This document shows positions 17,783 through 28,178 of a stretch of DNA of 64,000 nucleotides, one piece after another. Both the position numbers and the translations under genes were made by a program. Location: positions 434,001 to 498,000 of the forward strand of contig NZ_JAXOJT010000002.1 in NCBI RefSeq assembly GCF_036663835.1, written 5' to 3'. How positions within the stretch are numbered: the stretch's first letter is position 1; each line of letters begins with the position of its first letter. This DNA comes from Sphingomonas sp. LT1P40. Its GTDB lineage: Bacteria > Pseudomonadota > Alphaproteobacteria > Sphingomonadales > Sphingomonadaceae. Below the pieces are notes generated by a model. That model was not told the origin of the DNA. It saw only the letters and a program-made list of their open reading frames with translations, and made no database searches.

Positions 17783-20466
17783 GCGATACCGAAAACGAAA
17801 AGCCGAAACTCGGAATGCGCCAGCCATTGGGGCTGAAGCGCACGGTCGAGACCGGCAAGGTGAAGCAAAGCTTCAGCCACGGGCGCTCGAACACGGTCGT
17901 GGTCGAGGTGAAGCGCCGCCGCGTGCTTGGCCCGCAATCCGGCGCACCGCAGGAAGAGGCGGCACCGCCGCAGCCTGAGGTCGTCGCGGCTCCGCCGCCG
18001 CCGCCGCCGGTCGCCGCGCCGCGTCCGTCCGCGCCCGTCGGTGAAACGGCGCAGGAGCGTCAGGCTCGCATGCTGCGCGACGCCGACGAGCAGCGCATGA
18101 ATGCGCAGGAAGAAACGCGTCGCCGCGAGGATCGTGAGCGGGCCGAGGCGGTCGAGGCCGAGCAGCGCCGCGTCGAAGAGCGCGCTCGCGCCGAAGCCGA
18201 AGCGGCCGCCGCGCCGAAGAAAGAGTCGGTCAAGGCCACATCCGCGCCCGAGCCTGCCGCTGCTACGCCGACGCCGACGCCGACGCCGGTGCCGGTCGAA
18301 GCTGCGCCACCGCCACCGCCGCCTGCGCCGCCCGAGCCGGTTAACCTGCAACTCGATGCCAGCCGTCCGGCTCCGCGACTGTTCACCCCGGTGCAGCGTC
18401 CGGAGATTCCGCGTCCTGCACCAGCACCGGTGCGCCCCGAACCCAATCTGGCCGGTGGCGGCACCGCCCGTCCCGCGGCGGGTGCGGCACGTCCGGCCGC
18501 CGGTGCGGCGGCAGCCGAGCCCAAGCGCCCCGAGCCGATCAAGCCTTCGCGCGACCGCAAGACCGACGAGCGTCGCGGCGGCAAGCTGACCGTCAACCGT
18601 GCGCTGGGCGGCGACGACGGCGCGCGTGCGCGCAGCCTCGCCGCGCTGAAGCGCGCGCGTGAAAAGGAACATCGCCGTCATTCCGGACCACGCGAGCCGC
18701 AGGTCAAGCAGATCCGCGACGTGCAGGTGCCCGAGACGATCACCGTCCAGGAACTGGCCAACCGCATGGCCGAACGTGGCGGCGACCTGATCAAGGCGCT
18801 GTTCAAGCTGGGCGCGCCGTCGGCGATGACCGACACGATCGATCAGGATACGGCAGAGCTGCTGGTGGCGGAATTCGGCCACAACTTCGTCGCCGTCAGC
18901 GATTCCGACATCGATCTGTCGCTGGATACCGGCGTGGATTCGGACGAGGACATGAAGCCGCGTGCGCCGGTCGTCACGATCATGGGCCATGTCGATCACG
19001 GCAAGACGTCATTGCTCGACGCGCTGCGCAACACCAATGTCGTGCGCGGCGAAGCGGGCGGGATCACGCAGCATATCGGCGCGTATCAGGTCACGCTGAA
19101 GGACAAGTCGAAGATCACCTTCCTCGACACGCCGGGCCATGAAGCGTTCAGCGAGATGCGCGCGCGCGGCGCCAACGTCACCGACATCGTCGTGCTGGTG
19201 GTGGCGGCCGATGACGGGCTGATGCCGCAGACGATCGAGGCGATCAATCATACCAAAGCGGCGGGCGTGCCGATGATCGTGGCGATCAACAAGATCGACA
19301 AGCCCGAAGCCAATGCCCAACGCGTGCGCGAGCGGCTGCTCGAACATGATGTGCAGGTCGAGGAAATGGGCGGCGAGACTCAGGACGTCGAGGTTTCGGC
19401 GAAGGAGAAGACCGGTCTGGAAACGCTGATCGAAAAGATCCAGCTTCAGGCCGAACTGCTCGAGCTGCGCGCCAATCCCGATCGTTCTGCGGAGGGTGCG
19501 GTGGTCGAGGCGAAGCTGGACAAGGGTCGCGGCCCGGTTGCGACCGTATTGGTCGGGCGCGGTACGCTGAAGGTCGGCGACATCTTCGTCGTCGGCGCGG
19601 AAAGCGGCAAGGTCCGCGCGTTGATGGACGATCAGGGCCGCCAGGTGAAGGAAGCCGGGCCGTCGATGCCGGTCGAAGTGCTTGGCCTGACCGGCGTGCC
19701 GATGGCGGGCGATCTGCTCCAGGTCGTCGAAAACGATGCGCGCGCGCGTGAAATCGCCGCCTATCGTGCCAGCGTCATTCAGACCAAGCGCACCACCAAC
19801 GCCCCCGCCAGCCTGGAGAGCATGTTCAGTGCGCTCAAGGAAAAGCAGGCGATGGAATATCCGCTGGTGGTCAAGGCCGACACCCAAGGCACGGTCGAGG
19901 CGATCGTCGCCGCGATCAACAAGATCAGCACCGACGACATCAAGGCGCGTGTGCTGCACGCCGGCGTCGGCGGTATTACCGAGAGCGACGTGACGCTGGC
20001 CGGAGCGTCCGGCGCGCCGATCATCGGCTTCAACGTGCGCCCGAACGCCAAGGCACGCGAGATCGCCGATCGCCAGAAGGTCGCGTTCAAATATTATGAC
20101 GTGATCTATGAACTGACCGACGAGATTCGCGCGGGCATGGCCGGACAGCTTGGACCGGAAGCGTTCGAGACCGTGGTTGGCCGCGCCGAGATCAAGGAAG
20201 TGTTCAGCGCGGGCAAGCACGGCAAGGCCGCCGGTCTGCTGGTCACCGACGGTGTCATCCGCAAGGCGCTCAAGGCGCGTATCACCCGCGACGACGTCAT
20301 CATCTATCAGGGCGAAATCGCGTCGCTGCGCCGTTTCAAGGACGATGTCGCGGAAGTTCGCGCAGGACTTGAGTGCGGTGTGACGTTCACGCAGAACTTC
20401 ACCGATATCAAGGCGGGTGACTATCTGGAGACGTTCGAGGTCGAACTGCGCGAACGGACGCTGTAA
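17779..20466 (+). CDS. infB: Translation initiation factor IF-2
   Basis: An 895-residue GTPase that brings initiator tRNA to the 30S subunit. The N-terminal ~330 residues are a low-complexity Pro/Ala/Glu-rich extension; the IF2_N domain follows ([20 protein letters not shown]), then the G domain with GHVDHGKT (about residue 403), DTPGHEAF and NKIDKPEA, then domains II-IV. The start is the TTG at 17779 overlapping the ylxR stop, giving a protein beginning (M)[20 protein letters not shown], the usual sphingomonad N-terminus. An upstream ATG would fuse 43 out-of-character residues. Confidence 0.97.
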   Translation: MSDTENEKPKLGMRQPLGLKRTVETGKVKQSFSHGRSNTVVVEVKRRRVLGPQSGAPQEEAAPPQPEVVAAPPPPPPVAAPRPSAPVGETAQERQARMLRDADEQRMNAQEETRRREDRERAEAVEAEQRRVEERARAEAEAAAAPKKESVKATSAPEPAAATPTPTPTPVPVEAAPPPPPPAPPEPVNLQLDASRPAPRLFTPVQRPEIPRPAPAPVRPEPNLAGGGTARPAAGAARPAAGAAAAEPKRPEPIKPSRDRKTDERRGGKLTVNRALGGDDGARARSLAALKRAREKEHRRHSGPREPQVKQIRDVQVPETITVQELANRMAERGGDLIKALFKLGAPSAMTDTIDQDTAELLVAEFGHNFVAVSDSDIDLSLDTGVDSDEDMKPRAPVVTIMGHVDHGKTSLLDALRNTNVVRGEAGGITQHIGAYQVTLKDKSKITFLDTPGHEAFSEMRARGANVTDIVVLVVAADDGLMPQTIEAINHTKAAGVPMIVAINKIDKPEANAQRVRERLLEHDVQVEEMGGETQDVEVSAKEKTGLETLIEKIQLQAELLELRANPDRSAEGAVVEAKLDKGRGPVATVLVGRGTLKVGDIFVVGAESGKVRALMDDQGRQVKEAGPSMPVEVLGLTGVPMAGDLLQVVENDARAREIAAYRASVIQTKRTTNAPASLESMFSALKEKQAMEYPLVVKADTQGTVEAIVAAINKISTDDIKARVLHAGVGGITESDVTLAGASGAPIIGFNVRPNAKAREIADRQKVAFKYYDVIYELTDEIRAGMAGQLGPEAFETVVGRAEIKEVFSAGKHGKAAGLLVTDGVIRKALKARITRDDVIIYQGEIASLRRFKDDVAEVRAGLECGVTFTQNFTDIKAGDYLETFEVELRERTL

Positions 20467-20681
20467 TGCCGAAAAGCCGGGGCCGACGTTCCAAGGAGCC
20501 GTCGGACCCGGCAGACGGCAAGCGCGATCGACCGCGTGGTTATCCGGCTCCCGCGCCAAAGACGGGGTGGGGACGGCATTTCATCTCCGCAGTGGATGGC
20601 GCAAATCCGGGTTGCATTCCCGCCTTCGGCGCAGCCATTATCCTGCCGCTGGCACTGACCTTGGGACATATGGCCAAGTGA
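20466..20681 (+). CDS. 71-residue small membrane-type protein between infB and rbfA
   Basis: A short gene that I do not recognise. It starts at an ATG sharing its A with the infB stop (TAATG) and ends in a GTGA overlap with rbfA, so both ends match the coupling style of this operon; that is the main evidence it is real. The first 40 residues are basic and Pro-rich ([20 protein letters not shown]), and the last 25 include one hydrophobic segment ([20 protein letters not shown]). A small inner-membrane protein is the simplest reading. It may also serve to pass ribosomes from infB to rbfA. Confidence 0.6.
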   Translation: MPKSRGRRSKEPSDPADGKRDRPRGYPAPAPKTGWGRHFISAVDGANPGCIPAFGAAIILPLALTLGHMAK

Positions 20682-21085
20682 AACCCAACGACTCCAACGA
20701 ATCCCGCAACGTCCGCCTGCTGCGCGTGGGCGAACAGGTGCGCCACATCCTGTCGAGCATCCTTGCGCGCGACGAGGTGCATGACGAGGTGCTGGCGAAG
20801 CATGTCGTGTCGGTCACCGAAGTGCGCATGTCGCCCGACCTGCGCCACGCGATCGTGTTCGTGAAGCCGTTGCTGGGCAAGGACGAGGAAGCCGTGCTGA
20901 AGGCGCTGCGCACCAACACTGCCTATTTCCAGCGCGAGGTGGCGTCGAAGGTGAAGCTCAAATACGCGGCGAAGATCAAGTTTCTCGCGGACGAGAGCTT
21001 TGACGAGGGCAGCCATATCGAAAAACTGCTGCGCGATCCCAAGGTGGCCCGGGATCTGACGGATGACGGCGACGCCGAAAGCTGA
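20678..21085 (+). CDS. rbfA: Ribosome-binding factor A
   Basis: A 135-residue KH-type 30S maturation factor that acts near the 5' end helix of 16S rRNA. The family core is clear: [20 protein letters not shown] at the start, [20 protein letters not shown] in the middle, and the tail [20 protein letters not shown]. The start is the GTG at 20678 overlapping the stop of the small gene before it. The length is normal. tdk begins 34 bases further on. Confidence 0.95.
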   Translation: MKPNDSNESRNVRLLRVGEQVRHILSSILARDEVHDEVLAKHVVSVTEVRMSPDLRHAIVFVKPLLGKDEEAVLKALRTNTAYFQREVASKVKLKYAAKIKFLADESFDEGSHIEKLLRDPKVARDLTDDGDAES

Positions 21086-21119
21086 TCGCGTTTCGCGTCT
21101 GTCGCGCTAGGAAGCGGCG

Positions 21120-21704
21120 ATGGCCAAGCTCTATTTCTACTATGCGTCGATGAACGCGGGCAAATCGACCATGCTGTTGCAGGCCGATTTCAACTATCGC
21201 GAGCGCGGCATGCGGACGCTGCTGTTCACGGCGGCGATCGACGACCGGGCGGGGGCGGGGCGGATATCGTCGCGGATCGGGTTGGCTGCGGAGGCGATAT
21301 CGTTCGATGCGGCGATGGATTTACGGCTGCGGGTCGAGCGCGAAATGGACACAGGACCGGTGCATTGCGTGCTGGTCGACGAGGCGCAGTTCCTGAGCGC
21401 GGCGCAGGTCGATCAGCTGGCGGCGGTGGCGGACGTGCTGGGGGTGCCGGTGCTGGCTTACGGGTTGCGCACCGATTTCACGGGGGCGCTGTTTACCGGA
21501 TCGGCGCGGCTGCTGGCGCTGGCGGATGCGCTGGTCGAAATCAAATCGGTGTGCCGCTGTGGGCGCAAGGCAACGATGAACCTGCGCGTCGATGCGGCAG
21601 GACGGGCGGTGGCGGAGGGTGCGCAGACCGAGATTGGCGGCAACGATCGCTATGTCGCATTGTGCCGCCGCCATTTCACCGAGGCTATCGCGGCCGCCGA
21701 CTGA
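21120..21704 (+). CDS. tdk: Thymidine kinase
   Basis: A 194-residue type II thymidine kinase that phosphorylates thymidine in the pyrimidine salvage path. It has the P-loop [15 protein letters not shown] (residues ~7-21), the DEAQF block ([10 protein letters not shown]), the lasso-loop [12 protein letters not shown] and a zinc-binding region ([11 protein letters not shown] plus a C-terminal LCRRHF). The length matches the family. It interrupts the rbfA-truB order of the translation operon; base composition and codon use look like those of the neighbours, so recent transfer is not indicated. Confidence 0.96.
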   Translation: MAKLYFYYASMNAGKSTMLLQADFNYRERGMRTLLFTAAIDDRAGAGRISSRIGLAAEAISFDAAMDLRLRVEREMDTGPVHCVLVDEAQFLSAAQVDQLAAVADVLGVPVLAYGLRTDFTGALFTGSARLLALADALVEIKSVCRCGRKATMNLRVDAAGRAVAEGAQTEIGGNDRYVALCRRHFTEAIAAAD

Positions 21705-21789
21705 CCGTCTCGTTTTGTGACTTGAGCGCAAGCGAAGCCACTGGCATCGCCCGCGATTGTCCGGCACGCCGTTATCCGGGGAGAGGGGG

Positions 21790-22473
21790 ATGGAGGCTGC
21801 GTTCTACACCGTTGCGACGTGGTTGTTGCCCGTGGTCGCCGCGATCGTGCTGCACGATTTCGCGCAATGGACCGTTGCCCGCTGGATGGGCGACCCGGCG
21901 GCGAACGCCCAGCGACCGGAGCGGAACGCTGTGCGCCATATCGATGCGATCGGATCGGTCCTGGTGCCGATTGCGCTGGCACTGGCGCACGCGCCGGTGT
22001 TCGGCTGGGGGAAAAGGTTGCCGCTGACGGTGGACGACGACACGGTCACGCGGCGACGACTGGCGCTGGTGGCGCTGACCGGGCCGGTGGCGTGCATGGT
22101 CCATGCGGTGATCGGCGCGGTGGCGCTGGGCGCGCTGGTCGCCGCAATGGGCGGAACGATGCCGGAAAGCGGCACGAGCGGCTTTCTCGCCGCCAATCTG
22201 CTCAACTTCATTCTCGCCAATGCCTGTATGGCGACGTTTCATCTGCTGCCCTTCCCGCCATTCGACGTCGGGCGCGCCATTGCCGAATTGTTGCCGGAGG
22301 GAGTTCGGCGCAAAGTGCGGCGCGGAGGACGAATCTTCATCCTGATCACAGTGGCGGTGATCGTGGCGCTGCCGTTGCTCGATCCCGAGGCGCGGATTGG
22401 GGAGAAGTTGGCCGCACCGGTCATCAACGCGATCATGGGATTCGTGCTTGGGCTGGTGAACCTCACCGTCTAG
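21790..22473 (+). CDS. M50 site-2-protease-like membrane protein with altered active site
   Basis: A 227-residue protein with five or six transmembrane segments in the layout of short M50 (site-2 protease-like) proteins. Where active members have HExxH, this one has HDFAQ (residues 22-26): the glutamate is aspartate and the second histidine is glutamine. The downstream block FHLLPFPPFDVGRAI corresponds to the family FNLLPxxPLDGG and keeps the aspartate. It is therefore a probable non-proteolytic relative, which is inference from residues. ATG 21790 is chosen, with GGAGAGGG just upstream; a TTG at 21757 is a weaker alternative. It lies ten bases before truB on the same strand. Confidence 0.75.
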   Translation: MEAAFYTVATWLLPVVAAIVLHDFAQWTVARWMGDPAANAQRPERNAVRHIDAIGSVLVPIALALAHAPVFGWGKRLPLTVDDDTVTRRRLALVALTGPVACMVHAVIGAVALGALVAAMGGTMPESGTSGFLAANLLNFILANACMATFHLLPFPPFDVGRAIAELLPEGVRRKVRRGGRIFILITVAVIVALPLLDPEARIGEKLAAPVINAIMGFVLGLVNLTV

Positions 22474-22483
22474 GGCTCCAGCC

Positions 22484-23365
22484 ATGCATGGCTGGATCAT
22501 TCTCGACAAACCGCTTGGGCTAGGCTCGACGCAGGGCGTGAGTGCGGTGAAGCGCGCGCTGCGCGATGGCGGCTATGCCAAATATAAGGTCGGGCATGGC
22601 GGTACGCTCGACCCGCTGGCGACCGGGGTGCTGCCGATCGCGGTGGGGGAGGCCACGAAGCTCGCCGGGCGGATGCTCGACAGCGACAAAATCTATGACT
22701 TCACGGTGCGGTTCGGCGAGCAGACCGACACACTGGACTTGGAAGGCGCGGCAATTGCGACTTCGGACGTGCGGCCCACGCTGGCGCAGGTGGCGGCGGT
22801 GCTGCCGCGGTTCACCGGACCGATCGATCAGATACCCCCCGCCTATTCGGCGCTGAAGGTGGATGGCGAGCGCGCCTATGATCTGGCGCGCAAGGGCGAA
22901 ACGGTCGAACTGGCGACGCGCTCGGTCACCATCCATGCGCTGGCTCTGGGCAAGGCAGACGCGGACAGCGCGACGCTGACCGCGCATGTGTCGAAAGGCA
23001 CCTACATCCGCAGCCTTGCGCGTGACATCGCGCTGGCGCTCGGCACCGTAGGCCATGTCACCATGCTCCGCCGCGTGAAGGCTGGCCCGTTCACCCTCGA
23101 TTCCGCGATATCGCTGGACAAAGTGACCGAATCCGGTAAGGCGCGCGACCTTGAACAACACCTCCTGCCGTTGAGGGCGGGGCTGGACGACATCCCGGCT
23201 CTATCCCTCACCCCCGATCAGGCAGGTCTGCTCCGACAGGGGCGGGAGCTGATCGGGATTGCTGCGAACGACGGCCAACACTTTGCGCTGAACGGCGAAA
23301 CGCCGGTCGCGCTGGTCGAGGTTTCGGACGGGATCGTCCGGGTCGTGCGTGGCTTCAACCTGTAA
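22484..23365 (+). CDS. truB: tRNA pseudouridine(55) synthase TruB
   Basis: A 293-residue enzyme that converts U55 of tRNA T-loops to pseudouridine. The family blocks are clear: [40 protein letters not shown] with the catalytic aspartate, [20 protein letters not shown], and [21 protein letters not shown]-terminal PUA-like portion follows ([15 protein letters not shown] to VRVVRGFNL). It precedes rpsO by 20 bases, the classic truB-rpsO-pnp order. Confidence 0.97.
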   Translation: MHGWIILDKPLGLGSTQGVSAVKRALRDGGYAKYKVGHGGTLDPLATGVLPIAVGEATKLAGRMLDSDKIYDFTVRFGEQTDTLDLEGAAIATSDVRPTLAQVAAVLPRFTGPIDQIPPAYSALKVDGERAYDLARKGETVELATRSVTIHALALGKADADSATLTAHVSKGTYIRSLARDIALALGTVGHVTMLRRVKAGPFTLDSAISLDKVTESGKARDLEQHLLPLRAGLDDIPALSLTPDQAGLLRQGRELIGIAANDGQHFALNGETPVALVEVSDGIVRVVRGFNL

Positions 23366-23385
23366 ACGATGTCGAAGGAAAACAC

Positions 23386-23655
23386 ATGACGATCACGATC
23401 GAGCGCAAGGCCGAGCTTTCCAAGGAACATGGCCGCGCCGAGGGCGATACTGGCAGCCCCGAAGTCCAGATCGCAATCCTGACCGAGCGCATTTTGAACC
23501 TGACCGGCCATTTCAAGGGCCATGCCAAGGACAATCACTCGCGCCGCGGTCTGCTGATGATGGTCAACAAGCGTCGTTCGCTGCTCGACTATCTCCGCAA
23601 GACGGACGCCGAGCGTTACACCAGCCTGATCGGCAAGCTCGGATTGCGTAAGTAA
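23386..23655 (+). CDS. rpsO: 30S ribosomal protein S15
   Basis: An 89-residue primary 16S rRNA-binding protein of the 30S platform. The sequence is canonical: [55 protein letters not shown] and the ending LIGKLGLRK. The ATG is preceded by AAGGAAA. A strong intrinsic terminator follows 16 bases after the stop. Confidence 0.99.
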   Translation: MTITIERKAELSKEHGRAEGDTGSPEVQIAILTERILNLTGHFKGHAKDNHSRRGLLMMVNKRRSLLDYLRKTDAERYTSLIGKLGLRK

Positions 23656-23671
23656 CTGGGCAAATAATCTG

Positions 23672-23698
23672 AAAAGGCGGCCTTCGGGTCGCCTTTTT
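23672..23698 (+). terminator. Intrinsic terminator after rpsO
   Basis: AAAAGGCG at 23672-23679 pairs with CGCCTTTT at 23690-23697 around a loop containing CTTCGG, followed by a short T run. It separates rpsO from pnp, where read-through or a pnp promoter must act. Confidence 0.9.
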
Positions 23699-23704
23699 GC
23701 AATT

Positions 23705-23775
23705 CCGGGCATGAGCCCGGTTCAGGGGTTTGGGCAATTCGGCCCATGACCCGCTTTCAGGGGTGAAATCACCCC
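23705..23775 (+). promoter_or_regulatory. pnp leader stem-loops
   Basis: The 147 bases between the rpsO terminator and pnp hold two perfect short hairpins, CCGGGC-ATGA-GCCCGG (23705-23720) and GGGGTGA-AA-TCACCCC (23760-23775). In E. coli the pnp leader stem-loop is cut by RNase III and then degraded by PNPase as autocontrol; a similar role here is inference from position and structure. Confidence 0.45.
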
Positions 23776-23845
23776 AAGCCGCGCAAGCCGGACAGCTTGC
23801 ACACAGGCCCCGGGCGCATTGGGCGTCCGGTCCAAAGGAAATCAA

Positions 23846-26212
23846 ATGTTCGACACCAAGAAGGTAAGCATCGAGTGGGGCGGCGAAACCCTCACCCTCG
23901 AAACGGGCCGCGTTGCCCGCCAGGCTGACGGCGCTGTCATCGCGACGCTCGGCGAAACCGTCGTGCTGTGCGCCGTTACGGCCGCGCGCTCGGTCAAGGA
24001 AGGGCAGGATTTCTTCCCGCTCACCGTCCACTATCAGGAAAAATTCTCCGCCAGCGGCCGCATCCCCGGCGGCTTCTTCAAGCGTGAGCGCGGCGCGACC
24101 GAAAAGGAGACTCTGACGAGCCGCCTGATCGATCGTCCGATCCGCCCGCTGTTCCCGGAAGGGTTCTACAACGAGATCAACGTGATCTGTCAGGTTCTCA
24201 GCTATGATGGCGAGAACGAGCCGGACGTGCTGGCGATGGTCGCCGCATCGGCTGCGCTGACGATTTCGGGCGTCCCGTTCATGGGCCCGATCGGCGCGGC
24301 TCGCGTCGGCTATATCGACGGCGAGTACATCCTCAACCCGAACAACAGCCAGATCAAGGAAGGCGACCTGGATCTGGTCGTCGCCGCCACTGGCGATGCC
24401 GTGATGATGGTCGAATCCGAAGCCAAGGAACTGTCGGAAGAAGTCATGCTGGGCGCGGTTCAGTTCGCGCACAAGGCATGCCGCGAAGCCGTCAACGCCG
24501 TGATCGACCTGGCTGAAAAGGCTGCGAAGGATCCATGGGAAATGGCCCCGCAGGCCGACCTGTCGACCGCCAAGGACAAGCTGAAGAAGCTGATCGGCAA
24601 GGACATCGCCGCCGCCTATAAGGTAGTCGACAAGTCGAAGCGGTCGGACTTGCTCAACGCGGCACGGGCCAAGGGCAAGGAAGCGTTTTCGGACGCCGCG
24701 CCGCAGGATCAGATGGCCGCCGGCAAGCTGATGAAGAAGCTGGAAGCGGAAATCGTTCGCGGCGCCATCCTGAAGGACGGCACCCGCATCGACGGCCGCA
24801 CAACCACCCAGATCCGTCCGATCGAGGCGATGGTCCACTTCCTGCCGCGCACGCACGGTTCGGCGCTGTTCACGCGCGGTGAGACGCAGTCGATCTGCAC
24901 CACCACACTTGGTACCAAGGACGCCGAGCAGATGATCGACGGGCTGGACGGCCTGACCTACACCAACTTCATGCTCCACTATAACTTCCCGCCCTATTCG
25001 GTCGGTGAAGTCGGTCGCTTCGGTGCGCCGGGCCGCCGTGAAGTCGGTCATGGCAAGCTGGCATGGCGTGCATTGCACCCGGTGCTGCCGTCGAAGGACG
25101 AGTTCCCGTACACGATCCGCGTTCTGTCGGACATCACCGAGTCGAACGGCTCGTCGTCGATGGCGACGGTTTGCGGCGGTTCGCTGTCGATGATGGACGC
25201 AGGCGTTCCGCTGAAGCGTCCGGTGTCGGGTATCGCGATGGGCCTGATTCTGGAAGGCAAGAACTTTGCGGTTCTGTCCGACATTCTGGGTGACGAGGAT
25301 CATCTGGGCGACATGGACTTCAAGGTTGCCGGCACGTCCGAAGGCATCACCACGATGCAGATGGACATCAAGATCGCCGGCATCACCGAAGAGATCATGC
25401 GCAAGGCGCTGGAACAGGCCAAGGAAGGCCGCGCGCACATCCTGGGCGAAATGGCCAAGGCACTCGATCACACGCGTGAAGAGCTGTCGGCGCATGCCCC
25501 GCGCATCGAAACGCTGCAGATCGACAAGTCGAAGATCCGTGACGTGATCGGCACCGGCGGCAAGGTGATCCGTGAGATCGTCGCCACCACTGGCGCAAAG
25601 GTCGATATCGATGACGAGGGTCTGATCAAGGTGTCGTCGTCCGACACCGCGCAGATCGACGCTGCGATTGCGTGGATCAAGGGCATCGTGGAAGAGGCCG
25701 AAGTCGGCAAAGTCTATGACGGCAAGGTCGTCAATCTGGTCGATTTCGGCGCGTTTGTGAACTTCATGGGCGGCAAGGACGGTCTGGTTCACGTTTCGGA
25801 AATCCGCAACGAGCGGGTCGAGAAGGTTGCCGACGTGCTGAGCGAAGGCCAGGCCGTGAAGGTCAAGGTTCTCGAAATCGACCAGCGCGGCAAGGTTCGC
25901 CTGTCGATGCGCGTCGTCGATCAGGAAACCGGTGAAGAACTGGCCGACACCCGCCCGGCACGCGAACCCCGCGAAGGCGGTGATCGCCCGCGTGGTGACC
26001 GGGGTCCACGCCGTGATGGCGGCGACCGGGGTGATCGCGGCCCGCGCCGTGACGGCGATGGTGGCCGTGGTCCGCGTCGCGATGGCGGTGGTGGCCGTGG
26101 CGGCGACCGTCCGCGCGGCGAGCGTTCGGAAGGTGGCCGTTCAGAAGGCGGGCGGGACGATGCGCCAGAGGCATTCTCGCCCCCGGCATTCCTGACCGGC
26201 GACCGCGACTAA
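23846..26212 (+). CDS. pnp: Polyribonucleotide nucleotidyltransferase (PNPase)
   Basis: A 788-residue phosphorolytic 3'-5' exoribonuclease of the degradosome. Order: first RNase PH domain ([20 protein letters not shown], then [15 protein letters not shown]), helical linker, second RNase PH domain ([27 protein letters not shown] block, [20 protein letters not shown]), KH ([18 protein letters not shown]) and S1 ([20 protein letters not shown]). From about residue 707 it ends in an Arg-Gly-Asp-rich tail with repeats such as [10 protein letters not shown], probably a disordered RNA- or partner-binding arm. The ATG at 23846 follows AAAGGAAA. Confidence 0.98.
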   Translation: MFDTKKVSIEWGGETLTLETGRVARQADGAVIATLGETVVLCAVTAARSVKEGQDFFPLTVHYQEKFSASGRIPGGFFKRERGATEKETLTSRLIDRPIRPLFPEGFYNEINVICQVLSYDGENEPDVLAMVAASAALTISGVPFMGPIGAARVGYIDGEYILNPNNSQIKEGDLDLVVAATGDAVMMVESEAKELSEEVMLGAVQFAHKACREAVNAVIDLAEKAAKDPWEMAPQADLSTAKDKLKKLIGKDIAAAYKVVDKSKRSDLLNAARAKGKEAFSDAAPQDQMAAGKLMKKLEAEIVRGAILKDGTRIDGRTTTQIRPIEAMVHFLPRTHGSALFTRGETQSICTTTLGTKDAEQMIDGLDGLTYTNFMLHYNFPPYSVGEVGRFGAPGRREVGHGKLAWRALHPVLPSKDEFPYTIRVLSDITESNGSSSMATVCGGSLSMMDAGVPLKRPVSGIAMGLILEGKNFAVLSDILGDEDHLGDMDFKVAGTSEGITTMQMDIKIAGITEEIMRKALEQAKEGRAHILGEMAKALDHTREELSAHAPRIETLQIDKSKIRDVIGTGGKVIREIVATTGAKVDIDDEGLIKVSSSDTAQIDAAIAWIKGIVEEAEVGKVYDGKVVNLVDFGAFVNFMGGKDGLVHVSEIRNERVEKVADVLSEGQAVKVKVLEIDQRGKVRLSMRVVDQETGEELADTRPAREPREGGDRPRGDRGPRRDGGDRGDRGPRRDGDGGRGPRRDGGGGRGGDRPRGERSEGGRSEGGRDDAPEAFSPPAFLTGDRD

Positions 26213-26243
26213 GCAATACATCCGCAAGGATAGCGGAGAGGAT

Positions 26244-26278
26244 GAAGGGGTTCGGCAGCAATGCCGGGCCCCTTTTCC
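26244..26278 (+). terminator. Intrinsic terminator after pnp
   Basis: AAGGGGTTCGGCA (from 26245) pairs with TGCCGGGCCCCTT across a GCAA loop and runs into CCCCTTTT. It lies about 30 bases after the pnp stop and ends the translation operon. Confidence 0.85.
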
Positions 26279-26299
26279 GTTGGACCCCTTTTCCGTTGG
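26269..26299 (+). repeat. Tandem 15-bp duplication at the pnp terminator
   Basis: CCCCTTTTCCGTTGG occurs at 26269-26283 and again, identical, at 26285-26299 with one base between. The first copy is the right arm and T-rich tail of the pnp terminator, so the duplication adds a second possible pairing partner for the left arm. Confidence 0.85.
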
Positions 26300-26353
26300 C
26301 GATGTTGGGCGCGGGCGATACGATCCGGTATTGCCCCGCACAGGATATTCGCC

Positions 26354-28177
26354 TTGACCCTTCGCCTTGCCCTTCCGCTGTTGCTCGCTGGTTGCGCGGT
26401 GCAGCCGCCCCTTGCCGAGACCCCGCCACTGGCCGCTGCGCCCGCCGATACCCAAGCGGAGGACGCGGGGCTGACGGTTTTCCTCGACGCGGCATTCGAT
26501 GCCAATGTCGCGCAAAGTCCGGAAACGCAGACCGCATTGGGCAGCAAGGCCGGTTACGACAGGCTCGACGATTACACTGCCGCCGCCGGGGAGCGTCGCA
26601 TGAAGCTCGCCGAACAGCAGCTGGCCGCGATGCGCGCGCAATTCTCCCCCGACCGGCTGGGACCACAGGCACGGCTCAGCTACCGGCTGTTCGAGACTCA
26701 AGTCGAGCGCGCGCGGCGGCAATATGCGTTTCGCGATTACGGCTTTCCCGTGTCGACCAATGGCAGTCCGGCGGGGCAAATCCCGGTATTCCTCATCAAC
26801 AATCATCGCGTCGACACGGTCGCCGATGCGCGCGCTTATATCGCGCGGATCGCCGAGACCGAGCGCGTGATGCGCGAAGTGGCGCAAACGATGCGCGATC
26901 AGGCGATCAAGGGCATCGTGCCGCCAAAGATGGTGTTCAAACCGGCGCGCGAGGATGCGGCGAAGGTGATCGCCGGCGCGCCGTTCACGACCGGGGCCGA
27001 CAGCACGCTGCTGGCCGATTTCCGCAAGAAGGTCACCGCGCTGAATGCGCCAGCGGCGGACAAGGCGGCGCTGATCGTGGAGGCTGAGGTGGCGCTGAAG
27101 GGGCCATTTAAGCGCGGATTCGACACGTTGTTCGCGGTGCTGGACGAGATCGAGCCAAAGGCGAAGGGCAATGACGGGGCGTGGAGCCTGCCGAGCGGGG
27201 CTGCATTCTATAACGCGCGGCTGGCGCAAAATACCACCACGGACCTGACCGCCGACCAGATCCACGAGATCGGGCTGGAGCGGGTCGCCGCGATCCGGGT
27301 CGAGATGGAGGCGGTGAAGCAGCGCATCGGCTACACCGGCACGCTCGAATCCTTCTTCGACGCGGTCCGCACCAACCCCGAGTTCAAATTCCCCAACACC
27401 GATGCCGGGCGTGAGGAATATCTGGTCCAGGCGCGTGCGGTGATCGCAAAGATGATGGCGGCAGCGCCGCGCTGGTTCCACACGCTGCCCAAGGCCGCGC
27501 TGGAGGTGCGGGCGGTCGAGAAATGGCGTGAGGGGACGGCGTCGGTCGCCTTTTATAACCGCCCCGCGCCGGACGGGTCGCGGCCCGGCATCTATTACGT
27601 CAACCTGGCCAATATGGATCAGGTGCAGAAGGTGCAGCTGGAGGGCATCGCGGTCCATGAAGGCGCGCCGGGCCATCATTTCCAGATCGCGCGCGCGCAA
27701 GAGTTGCCGGGGTTGCCGAAGTTCCGGCGCTTCGGCGGGTACAGCGCCTATAGCGAGGGCTGGGGACTCTACACCGAGCGGCTGGCGAAGGAGATGGGGG
27801 CGTATAGCGATCCCAATGCCGAATTCGGGATGCTGTCATTGCAGATGTGGCGCGCGATCCGGCTGGTCACCGATACCGGGCTGCATTCCAAACGCTGGTC
27901 GCGCGAAAAGGCGATCGAGTATTTTCGCGCCAACTCGTCGATCTCGCCCGCCGATATCGAGCGCGAGGTCAATCGCTACATCAACAATCCCGGTCAGGCG
28001 ACGAGCTATATGATCGGCCAGTTGAAGATCGCCGAACTGCGCAAGCGCGCCGAGACAAAGCTGGGCGCGAAGTTCGATATCCGCGATTTCCACGAAGTTG
28101 TGCTGGGCAACGGCGCGGTGCCGCTGAACGTGCTGGAGGAGGAAATCGACCGCTACATTGCGGGGAAGCGGGGATAG
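26354..28177 (+). CDS. DUF885 family lipoprotein
   Basis: About 607 residues. A lipoprotein signal peptide, LTLRLALPLLLAGC, opens the protein from a TTG at 26354 with AGGA eight bases upstream; earlier in-frame starts would give a long non-signal extension overlapping the pnp terminator. The body matches DUF885: MREVAQTMRDQAIKGIVPPK, a central NTTTDLTADQIHEIGLERVA, and the metallopeptidase-like block VHEGAPGHHFQIA with the downstream SEGWGLYTERLAKEMG. DUF885 proteins are thought to be zinc-dependent hydrolases because of this block; the substrate is unknown. A serine hydrolase lipoprotein follows one base after the stop. Confidence 0.88.
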   Translation: MTLRLALPLLLAGCAVQPPLAETPPLAAAPADTQAEDAGLTVFLDAAFDANVAQSPETQTALGSKAGYDRLDDYTAAAGERRMKLAEQQLAAMRAQFSPDRLGPQARLSYRLFETQVERARRQYAFRDYGFPVSTNGSPAGQIPVFLINNHRVDTVADARAYIARIAETERVMREVAQTMRDQAIKGIVPPKMVFKPAREDAAKVIAGAPFTTGADSTLLADFRKKVTALNAPAADKAALIVEAEVALKGPFKRGFDTLFAVLDEIEPKAKGNDGAWSLPSGAAFYNARLAQNTTTDLTADQIHEIGLERVAAIRVEMEAVKQRIGYTGTLESFFDAVRTNPEFKFPNTDAGREEYLVQARAVIAKMMAAAPRWFHTLPKAALEVRAVEKWREGTASVAFYNRPAPDGSRPGIYYVNLANMDQVQKVQLEGIAVHEGAPGHHFQIARAQELPGLPKFRRFGGYSAYSEGWGLYTERLAKEMGAYSDPNAEFGMLSLQMWRAIRLVTDTGLHSKRWSREKAIEYFRANSSISPADIEREVNRYINNPGQATSYMIGQLKIAELRKRAETKLGAKFDIRDFHEVVLGNGAVPLNVLEEEIDRYIAGKRG

Positions 28178-28178
28178 G

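Noticed and set aside
17485..20559. Two long frames antisense to infB
   Set aside because: Low-complexity Arg/Leu/Asp products opposite a clear IF-2 gene.
21120..22473. Horizontally acquired insertion (tdk and the M50-like gene) in the translation operon
   Set aside because: Base composition and codon use match the flanks, and there are no repeats or mobility genes at the borders.
23564..25792. 742-codon open frame antisense to pnp
   Set aside because: Same GC-driven shadow effect; PNPase on the other strand has all its domains and a ribosome site.
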